From contig CALMYW010000161.1 in assembly GCA_937873665.1 (NCBI GenBank), positions 1 through 11,394 on the forward strand: a stretch of 11,394 nt of DNA, in the 5' to 3' direction. The translations under genes and the position numbers were made by a program. The first letter of the stretch is position 1, and every line of letters starts with the position of its first letter. Below are positions 1 to 8,900 of the stretch, in pieces. Source of the stretch: an uncultured Sphingorhabdus sp. Lineage in GTDB: Bacteria > Pseudomonadota > Alphaproteobacteria > Sphingomonadales > Sphingomonadaceae. A model generated the notes under the pieces. It did not search any database, had not been told where the DNA came from, and saw only the letters and a program-made list of their open reading frames with translations.

Positions 1-137
1 TCGGCCCAGGACTTCTTGATCCGATACTCCATCACGCGATTGTCACGGATCGCCTGATCGATTTCGGACAGCCCCTCCCACTTCGGAGTACGATGCTCAG
101 AGGTGTCGATGTCAAACTTGGTCATGATCGCATTCAT
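1..137 (-). CDS. N-terminal fragment of an unrecognised protein (cut by left edge)
   Basis: The first 45 codons of a minus-strand gene that continues beyond the window. The protein begins MNAIMTKFDIDTSEHRTPKW and goes on through a charged, probably helical stretch (EIDQAIRDNRVMEYRIKKSW). The start at 137 is chosen because AAGGAG lies seven bases upstream; a second in-frame ATG five codons in (Met5) is less well placed. No domain can be recognised from so short a piece. It is the next gene after the helicase, on the same strand and 99 bases downstream, so it is probably another member of the same defence locus. In related PglZ loci this position could hold a methyltransferase or another effector, but that is a guess from context and nothing in the 45 residues shows it. 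Confidence 0.75.
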   Translation of the reverse strand, partial: MNAIMTKFDIDTSEHRTPKWEGLSEIDQAIRDNRVMEYRIKKSWA

Positions 138-144
138 CTCGCTT

Positions 145-150
145 CTCCTT
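145..150 (-). promoter_or_regulatory. Strong Shine-Dalgarno sequence for the left-edge gene
   Basis: AAGGAG on the minus strand, seven bases before the ATG at 137. It is the best ribosome-binding site in the window. It decides the start of the partial gene and suggests that this gene is translated independently of the helicase gene. Confidence 0.75.
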
Positions 151-236
151 GGAACATAGCAGAAACAAGGGTCCACGCCATAGAAACATGCCCCACGAGA
201 AACGCGCAGTCTTTCCTCAGAACTTTGGCAGGAGGG

Positions 237-2918
237 TCACGTGCCGGCGCTTTCATCCGGCAGAAGCATGATCTCACTGCGGATGCCGGGCCGGGTCATC
301 ATTTCAGCGATAGTTGGCAGGCTTGCCTTCATGGACGAAAGAAGATTCGCCTCGAGTGCCTTCAGTTGCTCGCCGTTCACAGAAGGTCGTTTGGGATTGT
401 CTGCTCGTCCCAATGTGTTGAGCATCTGCAGAACCTCCCAATCTCGCAGAACATGGGTCTGGCCTTCATGATCGCGCCATGCCCCCAACACAATCTTGGT
501 AACCGAATGGTCCTGGCCGGTGATTTGGTCCTCGACCGAAGCAATGAGCAAGGGAGCTGGCAATCGCAGGCAAATCGCCAGCGTGCTTTGCAGACCCTCT
601 CCTTCCTTCAAAGCGCGATCGAAAAGCGTATGACCCACACCCACAAGACGCGTTGGGCCTTCCCGTTCACCTAGGCGGACGTTGCGATCGAACAGCAAGC
701 CTTTGTACCGATCCTGCATCGCGTAATCGTCATCCACCCATTTCTCAGGCGACAGGACATCCAGCCCATCGTCCCTCCGAAACACGCGGCGGCCTTGCGA
801 CTCCATCATCATCGCGAAGAAACGTTCGAGATCGGGAAGATCGACCTGCGGGAGGTTTCGTCCAACTTGCGCAAAATCGAAGCGGGTTACGTTTCCCATC
901 ATCGTCTTGACCTTGTCGACCAGGTCTTCTCCGCCAATGGTGGCGGATTCCCGGTCGAACCACTGATCAAGGCTTTCGCGCGACTGCGTCTGTCCAGCCG
1001 CAAAAATCTTTTCGAATGCGCTCGGGCCGGTCATGCCGATGACGAGCTGACTGATGTCTTCTCTCTCGTCCATGGCTTCGTCGAGAGCGCGCTGAATTCG
1101 CTCGAGCTTGGCGTTCAATAGGTCCCAAATTCGCGCCTCTACGGTGTCCGGGTTTCGCAGGATAAAGACCTGGACCGGCCGTGTCTGACCATATCTGGAA
1201 AGTCGCCCGACACGCTGATGCAAACGCATCGGATTCCATGGCATGTCTACATGTATCAGCGTGGCGCAACGCTCTTGGAGATCGATCCCCTCGCCTGCTG
1301 CCTCGGTTGAGACCAGAAACCGGATCGAACCCTGATTGAAAGCCTCTGCCGCCGCATCACGCGACCAACTTTTTGGCCCGCGAGACCCGTCTGCCTTGTT
1401 GATCTCCTCCAAGCGCTCATCGCCGTTGATAAAGGCACAGCAACCGTGCCCAAATCGAGCGTGCAGGGCATCAACGACCAAGGCTTGTGTCGCCTTATAT
1501 TCGGTAAAGAGAAGTACGGGCTCACCTGAAGGCAGCTCGCGTTCAATGAGATCGACCAGACGTTCGATCTTGCGCTCCTGCTGAATAGGCTCTGCCAATT
1601 CGAGCAACTCATCAAGCCGAGCAATCTCCCCCTCCATGAGTTCGGCAAGCATCTTGCTCCACGCTTCCTCATCGGCTCGGGCGCGATCATCCAAAGTCTC
1701 GTCTTCGTCTTCCTCGGTTATCGTCGGAATAGGGGCGCGAGCCTGTTCGGCGACATCTGCCAGTTTGGCCCGGCGCTTGGTCAAAGCGCTTCGAATTGCG
1801 GCGATCGAACTGGCTGCCAGTTTTTGAAGCGCAATGAGCAAGAGCATCCGGGCTGACTGCGCCCGGCCGTCGAGTGTCGATGCATAAGCTCGCCCATCAA
1901 TGATGAAGCTGCTCAGCGTTTCGTAAAAGGCGCTTTCCTCAGGGCTAAAGGCGTATTCTCGCGTCTCCACCGTGACCGGCGTGAAGAGGCGGTTGCCTTT
2001 GAGGTCAGTGACGGTCGCCTTGTTATTGCGGATCATCACATCCGGAAGCTTGGTCAACTGCTCGTCGATATCATGTTCGGGTCCGAACTGGTCCGGATCG
2101 AGCAGGCTGAGTAGGGAAAGAAAGCCGAAGTCCTTTCCGCGGTGCGGCGTACCGGTGAAAAGCAAAAGCGAGCGGATCTTGTGTCTTTCTTCCAGCGCGC
2201 GCAGGAGCTGGAAGGATAGAGTTTCCCCTGTCCGCTCATCGGCGTGAAGATGGTGCGCCTCGTCGACCACCACAGCGTCCCAAGGGTCGGCAGAAAGGAA
2301 GCGACTACCATCCGATCGACCATCGGCAACTTCACGGCGCAGAGTGTGAACCGATGCCACGACCATGTTCGCTGTGTCCCAGAAGTCCACGGTCGGCGTA
2401 TCGACCGAGCGATCATAGACCTGCAGACGGATATCGAACATCTGACGGAGCCGCTTCTGCCATTGGGGCACCAGTTTGGCAGGCGCTAATACCAGTAGGC
2501 GGCGGATTTGTGCTCGTGCCACGAAAGGCATGAGCACAAGGCCAGCCTCAATGGTCTTTCCCAGCCCCACATCGTCGGCCACCAGCCAACGGAAGGGGAA
2601 TGTCCGGTTGACCTTGTGACAAACCCAAAGCTGATGCGGGAGCAGCTGCACCCGCGATCTTGAAAATACCCCCCACTGATCGTTCACCGAGCGAATAGCC
2701 ATAGCGCTGGCGCGCATTAAAGTTTCTGCGCTTTCATCAAATGTGCCGGTGGAAAGAGCCTGCTCGAGCGACCGAGCAAGGGTGAGTTCGGTGCGCAAGA
2801 CCTGCTGAATCGTTGCGCCGAAACGAACAACGACAAATTCACCTGCATCCGCAATCACCTGGCCAGCGCCGTGGCGTGGGTGATTGACCCTTGTATCGGC
2901 GGCCAGCGCTTCAGGCAT
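237..2918 (-). CDS. SNF2/RapA-like DEAH-box helicase with N-terminal Tudor-like domain
   Basis: An 893-aa superfamily 2 ATPase/helicase, expected to translocate on DNA. Residues 13-34 (HPRHGAGQVIADAGEFVVVR, then FG) look like the small Tudor/DUF3553-type beta domain found on UvrD/PcrA and CarD-like proteins. The helicase core follows: Q-like motif LLPHQ (92-96), Walker A DVGLGKT (116-122), motif Ia LAPAKLVPQWQ (144-154), DEAH (219-222), TGTPH (255-259), motif IV LLFTEYKATQ (469-478), motif V STEAAGEGIDLQ (537-548) and motif VI HQRVGRLSRYGQ (567-578). All catalytic motifs look intact. A charged insertion (about 381-450, with EEDEDE) separates the two RecA lobes, and about 290 residues after 600 match nothing I recognise. 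Core order and spacing resemble BREX/DISARM SNF2-type helicases (BrxH, DrmD), but I cannot assign it to either. The start is uncertain: in-frame ATGs at 2933, 2924 and 2918 all lie within the 3' end of the giant gene and none has a good ribosome-binding site, so translational coupling is likely. Confidence 0.93.
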   Translation of the reverse strand: MPEALAADTRVNHPRHGAGQVIADAGEFVVVRFGATIQQVLRTELTLARSLEQALSTGTFDESAETLMRASAMAIRSVNDQWGVFSRSRVQLLPHQLWVCHKVNRTFPFRWLVADDVGLGKTIEAGLVLMPFVARAQIRRLLVLAPAKLVPQWQKRLRQMFDIRLQVYDRSVDTPTVDFWDTANMVVASVHTLRREVADGRSDGSRFLSADPWDAVVVDEAHHLHADERTGETLSFQLLRALEERHKIRSLLLFTGTPHRGKDFGFLSLLSLLDPDQFGPEHDIDEQLTKLPDVMIRNNKATVTDLKGNRLFTPVTVETREYAFSPEESAFYETLSSFIIDGRAYASTLDGRAQSARMLLLIALQKLAASSIAAIRSALTKRRAKLADVAEQARAPIPTITEEDEDETLDDRARADEEAWSKMLAELMEGEIARLDELLELAEPIQQERKIERLVDLIERELPSGEPVLLFTEYKATQALVVDALHARFGHGCCAFINGDERLEEINKADGSRGPKSWSRDAAAEAFNQGSIRFLVSTEAAGEGIDLQERCATLIHVDMPWNPMRLHQRVGRLSRYGQTRPVQVFILRNPDTVEARIWDLLNAKLERIQRALDEAMDEREDISQLVIGMTGPSAFEKIFAAGQTQSRESLDQWFDRESATIGGEDLVDKVKTMMGNVTRFDFAQVGRNLPQVDLPDLERFFAMMMESQGRRVFRRDDGLDVLSPEKWVDDDYAMQDRYKGLLFDRNVRLGEREGPTRLVGVGHTLFDRALKEGEGLQSTLAICLRLPAPLLIASVEDQITGQDHSVTKIVLGAWRDHEGQTHVLRDWEVLQMLNTLGRADNPKRPSVNGEQLKALEANLLSSMKASLPTIAEMMTRPGIRSEIMLLPDESAGT

Positions 2919-5900
2919 CGTCATCTTCGGCATCGTCCCAACTGTTATCTGGCCATTCTGCGACGTCGGCATCGTCGAGGATCGACACCAGGTCATCGCG
3001 GTGCTTGGCGAGTGTGATGATGTGCAATGGCAAATCACCGTCACCATCGAAATGGGCGGCATCTCCAATGCAACGCTCGACTGCCCCATACAGGGCGCGT
3101 CCTTCGTCAATGCCACGCTCGAACTGGCCCATGCCGAGCGTGTGGGCGAGGCGGCGGACACGTTCCGCTGCGCTCCAGCCGTAAGGCATAATCTGTTCGG
3201 ATTGAGCCTGCGAATAGATACCCTTGCGGCCTAATTCGCGCACCAGCCAGTTTGCGCCAATACCAAGCGATCTTGCTAGGGGCGCTGCCTCTATGCTCAT
3301 GCGGGCCGCAACGTGGGAGAACGCCGGCCGCAAGTGCCAGCGAAGTGATATATCGCCCTCTTGGGCAACTACCGCCGGTAATTTCATAAATAGTCTTTGG
3401 TAGCTCTCGAGGTGCCGTGCGATCATGCATAGATCGGGAAGGCATCGGCGCCACATCAGGTAGCTCTCATCCGCATCCGGATCGCTCCAGGCTCGAAGCC
3501 GCTCGACAAAAGGCCTCAGCTCCTCGTCACAAGGGTCGATTGTCGCGAGTTCCTGCCACCAGCCATCCTGGATCGCCCTGGCAACAAATTGCCGGGACTG
3601 AGCCGGTTTAATCCTCCCGAGCGTCTGGAAGGTTGCGAGCGAGAGCATGGTAAACCAAGCAGGCTTATCCCCGTCAGCCAAAGCCCCGGAGGAAAAGTCT
3701 TCAGGATAGACCGCGCGATCATAAGCTTCGCGCAGACCGACGTGATTGTCGTGCCACCATTGCGCGATGCCCGAAAGCGCCTGCTCTGCATCGGGTTGCC
3801 AAGAGCTGGTCGGATCGATCGGTATTGGAAGGAACCCGAAGGAATATCCAAGTTTGGCGAGCAATCGGTTTTTTTCGTCCTGCTGAAGTCCGGCGAGCAA
3901 CGGAGAGTTCGCCAATTCGTCCACAGTGGGAAGCCACTTTGCCGCACTCGCCAATTGAGCGACAGTCCGATCATCCGCGCCGACCAAATAGCGAATGAAG
4001 GCTGTCTGGCGCACTGGACTGTCACCGGCACTCTCAGCCCATTTCTCCCAGACATTTGGCGTATGTCCGGACTGTTCACGTGCGAAGGCGGCGAGGTCAA
4101 AGGCAGACCCCGTGTAATTCGAAGCCAACCGCCCTGAAGGAGGCGCGAAGGCTGCCCGCTCTTGTTCATCGCTACTGCCCTGCGGAAATGCCAGCAGCCG
4201 GATGGACTGCCAACTTCCATCTTCGGCTAGCCAGTTCCGCTCGCGCAGAACCTTGCGGAATTCCGCTTCTTCCTCGCCGGTCATGGCAAGCGACACGGCT
4301 TCTCCGCAAAGGCAGGCAAGACTTCCCGCTAGTGCGCAGTCTATGCCCTCGCCTCCGGAGAGCGCTTCGACCAAGGTAACGGTATCCAAACGTTGCCCTG
4401 AAGGGAGCCCAACAGATTTCAGCAGCCGGCCAGTTTCCTCCGTGACAACGGCATTTGCGAATTCTTCCAAAGCGAGCAATTCAGTGATCGCGATTTGAGC
4501 GTCATGGTCGGCGATGGCTCCTGACAATCGCCATTTTACATCAGCCGCGCACGATGCACCGCCGAATGCCAAGGGAACTAGGGGGCGTTCCGCCCATAGT
4601 CGTGCAAGGCCCTGGCCTGATTTATGCAGCGAATGTTCAGGTCCATAACTTGCCAAGTCATGCGCAAAAAGCTGCACGAGTTTTCGCCAGAAGTCCTCTC
4701 GCCCTTCGGGATCCAGGCCCGTCGCTTGCGCAAAGCCTGCCCAGTCGGCACTGCAAGCGTCATAAAAGGAGATAAGCCGGGGGCCAAGGGAAAGGCCCAG
4801 CCGCGCAAATCGGCTTTCCTTCTCGTCTGCCGTACCGGACAATTGGGTGCGTCCAGGATCGACCGGAAAGCGGCCTTCCAATAGCCAGGCTCCCCGGCGG
4901 CGTTCGCCAACGAGCGGTACAAGATGCCAGAACTGAGGCACATCACTCGGGAAGGCATGGGGTCCATTGCGACCGAAGGGCAGGAAGAGCCGGAAATCAT
5001 TCCCCAAATCGAAGCGCAGCACACGGCGAGTGCCATCGATGGCCAGCCAGCTTACGCCATCAACCAGCCGATGCTCCTCGTGTCGGAATACTTTCTCGCC
5101 TTCTGGGCCTGCCACTTCGATGGATGCGTCCTGACCGAGTGCAGCCAAGAACGGAGCGGCCTCCCGAAACGCTTTCCATGCCTCAAGCGCCTCTTCTGCT
5201 CGACCAGGTGCCACAGGAATTTCAATGAGTGTCGCTTTGCGCCCCCTGTCGTGAAAAGGGGCGATCGTCCTGCTTCCCGCTTCCCAGTCGGCAGGGATCA
5301 TGCCGCCCAGGATACGAATGGCTATGCCACCGCTGGCCAGCCGCACTTCGTCGGCGAGCATGTGCACGGTCTTAAATCCAAGGCCGAAGCGACCGGTTAC
5401 TGCATCCCCATCCTTTGCAGAGTGATTGATCGCGAGCAGGTTCGAAAGATCGCGGCGATGCCCTTCCTCTTCGGCCTTTAGAGGATCACTTCCAGGCTGA
5501 TTGACCGGCCGCCCCCAATGGATCACCCGCAAACACGTGATCATTTGATCGCCGTCGGTGATGGCTTCGACACGAAAGCGTCCGTTGCCGTGCCACTGCG
5601 CCTGTGCATCGACAGCATTTTGGTACAGTTCGAACAGCACGCGATGTGGGGCATAGCCCATCTCATCGATCTTCTGGCGGGTGGCATCGAGAAGTTCCTT
5701 CGCACCCTCGTCCGACTGCGCGGCGGCCCAAAGTGCGCTGCGCGCCTTGTCGCGGTCGCGAGGCGCGTCGCGATGGTAGTCACTCACTGCAGATCGCATT
5801 ACAGGCCCGGTCTTGATACCGGCCAGGCGATCATGAAGGACCTCCTGCAATTCCGCGCAGGTGTCTGACAGTGTGCGTTGATCGCTAGCGAAATAGCTGG

Positions 5901-8900
5901 CCAACAGCTCGGACAATGCCGTCTTTTGACGCTCGAAGCCGAGCATCAGAGCAATGGCCAGTTTTCTGACAAACTGATCCAGAAGCTGCCGAGCCTCGGT
6001 TTCATCAGATGGTGAAACCGGTCCGATGACCAAATCGTAGACGTGTCGGTACCCCGCTTCGTCGCGCTCTATTCCTCGCTGGATGCAATCGAGGAGCAAT
6101 GCGTCCTCTTTGCCGGACAATGGTACCGTGCAGTCAGTCCCAGCCGCCGACGGCACACTAACCTGCCCGTGATCTGGCAGCGCTACGGCGAAACGGATTT
6201 CTGCAAGGCGGTCCAGATTAGCGTTGTCCACATCGCGCTGTTCGTCGGCCAGCTTATCGAGATCATCGCAAATTCGGTGAAACGAACGCTGCCCTTCCCA
6301 TTTCGCGGCAAGCGACTGGATTCCGCGATCACGGCCGAGCATGGCCAAGGCCAAAAGAATGCCGTCATGCACATCATATTGGCTGAGCGGCGAGAAGGCG
6401 CGTTCGATGCCTACAAGCCAATCTGCATCGACCGACTGGGCCGTCAAAATTTCTTGAGTCGATTGATCTGTGGGCTGGTCAAGTTTGCCCGCATAATCAC
6501 GTGCAAGAAGCGCGGATGAATCGATACCCGCTGCAGCGAGGGCAACGCTGTCCGCCCTTTCGAACCGACCGGCTTCGGTTGGAACAAGCATATCTGGCGG
6601 AAGAAAGCGGGAAGCATGCGTCAAAACCGGCAAGTTTCGGTCAAACGCGGCCCGATAAAGTCTCCGTGCCGCTTCAGCAGACGAGCCAAGTCCGGTTTGC
6701 GCAGCCATTGCGTTCATTTGCGCAACTATGCCTATCGAAGATGGCACGCATAGAACTTCACCCATCCCGGCAATGGTCGCGTCCACCATGCCGTCTCGCA
6801 ACGCCGCAGAAATCAGGGGCCACGCTTCAGCGTTCAGCTCGGCATTCGCGCCAGCCAGCTTCGCCAAGTCATCAAGGTGCTCTACGATATCGAGGCAAAG
6901 GCCGGTCGCACCGTGATCAGCGGCAAGTTGGGCCGCCAGAAGGAATGACTGGGATCGATCCGGTCGAAGCCTCTCCATATGCAGCTGCACTTTCGGGTCG
7001 CGTAGAGGGCCGGGAAGCGCACTGGCAAACAGATACCCGCCCTTCTCGATAATCAGCACCTCGAGCGCATGTTCGGCTTCCAGAGGGAGGTCGAGGACTC
7101 TGGTTGGCGCCCATGGATCACCATCTGCACTGATCCAGGCCGTTTGACGAAGCGTATCGATCAAATCATCCGGCAACTGCTCCAGTTCGCCCAATGCACT
7201 GGCTATTTCCGAGGTGAACCGATGGGGGTTAGACGTGGACAACGCTGTCCGAATTGCCGCCTCAGGCCCCCAGCGCGCGATAAGCCTGTTCTGGACACCC
7301 GCTGCCGCAGTATCCCCCCAAAGCTCGACAAGATGGGTGAGTGGCATCAGCGCTGCCGGGACATCAGAGGCTCGCCCCCGGAAAAGGTCTGTGGCTGGCA
7401 ACAAATGATCAACCCCATTGGATTGATGCAAAGGCAGCATTTTCAGAATGCCGTCATCGATACCCGACTTGAGCAATGCGATGGCCTTGGATTCATCCAT
7501 CGAAGGCAAAGTTCCCTCAACTTGTGCATCACGGAGCCAATCTCCCAATTCCGCGACATCGATCCGACGCAAACCAATGCGGTCGCGGAGTGCCTTTTTC
7601 AGTTCTGCCGTTGTTGCGGAGGCAACGAGGCGATCTTCCCTGTCCAGTAAGAGGACTTGGACCAACTCATCGAGAATGCCACCAAGTTCATCCAGCTCGA
7701 TCAAGGCGACATTCGCAGGCAAAGCCGGATCGAGTGCAACAAGTTTGCGCAGGTCGTCGCGCGAAGCATCGGCACCAAGAAGTTCCGCAAGCTTACCGCA
7801 ACTACCGGGATCCCCGAAGCGCTCAGCCTGTCTCAAAACGGCCAAAAGGCAGTCCGTCTTTTTGGCCGACGCCAGATTTTCAAGACCACCGTCTTTCAAA
7901 CCTAGCCGGTAAATACGAGGTGTCGCCACTGCCGCGGCAAGCACGCCCAGCTCTCGATTGGGTGCGGCATCGAAGAGCAAGCCTCGCCGCGTAAGAGCTG
8001 CAATGGACCCCAATGAGAGGCGAACGTCGTTCTCATCCTGCATCAATCGCGCAGGGATGACCTCCAATTTGTTCCCCCGATCATCGGCAGCGAGCGCGTC
8101 CAGCGACGGGCCATTTCGCAGAAGGTGCGAAATGAGGGCAGACGCCTCTTGCGCTACAGTGCCTCGAGCCGAGAGGAAGGGTTCTGTCACCGTCAACAAT
8201 TCGATCGTCTCGTTCAAACCCAATTGCCGAGCTATCGATCCGCTCTGCTCTGCCCAGGACGATTTGATCGGGATGCTGCTGCCCGCAGCAACGAGTGCGC
8301 TAAGGAGTTCGCGGCTTTCGACGCTGGGAGGCAGGACGAAAATGCGATCCGGAGGAAGGTGGCGCACCAACCCCCGCAGCTTTTCCGTTCTTGCGAAACT
8401 CTGATTTACGTCGGCGACAGCTTCCCGATAGATGTCCGCCAAGGCTGCCTGTGTTTCCGCGCCAAGGTGTACCGTGTCGAGCAGCGCAACCAGCGTTTCG
8501 GCCACTTGGCCTTTTTGAAAGACAGCTGGTCCGGCAAGCCTCACCAACTCGGCTAATTGAGTATCTGGCCACCTTGGCTCGACATCGGCCAAAACAGTGC
8601 CGAACGCCAAAACGAGGCCGTTCTTATCGCACCATTCTTCAAGCCTTGGAAAAGCCAACTTGAGCCGGGTGAGCGTCGTCGCATCACCCCTCAAGATGGG
8701 ACGTAGTGACACGCCCGAACATGTATTCCAGCTTTCAGATTTATCGCCTGGCCAGCATTTGGCGAGCGCCCGTCCTTGACAGACGGCACCTCGGTTTTCG
8801 TCCCACCACGGCGTACGATGTAAGGTGCGGACGAGTGCATGTCGCTCCGCATCGCTAGGCAAACTGGGCAATGCATGAGCCAAAGTTTCGAGCAACAAAG

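Noticed and set aside
93..674. 193-aa open frame on the plus strand
   Set aside because: It lies opposite the helicase 3' end and the left-edge gene, both well supported. The translation is rich in Arg/His/Ser with no domain, as expected from an antisense frame in GC-rich DNA.
237..2918. Naming the helicase drmD (DISARM)
   Set aside because: Motifs fit SNF2-like helicases in general, and no other DISARM component is visible; a gene symbol would overstate the evidence.
2919..3161. Extension of the helicase frame upstream to 3161
   Set aside because: The extra residues are low-complexity Ser/Thr/Met-rich sequence that is only a shifted reading of the giant gene's 3' end. The natural protein begins near the MPEALAADTRVNHP segment.
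3589..5481. Long plus-strand open frames (for example 3589-4137 and 4924-5481)
   Set aside because: They are antisense to the intact second half of the giant gene, including its ATPase module, and show no recognisable domain or ribosome-binding site.
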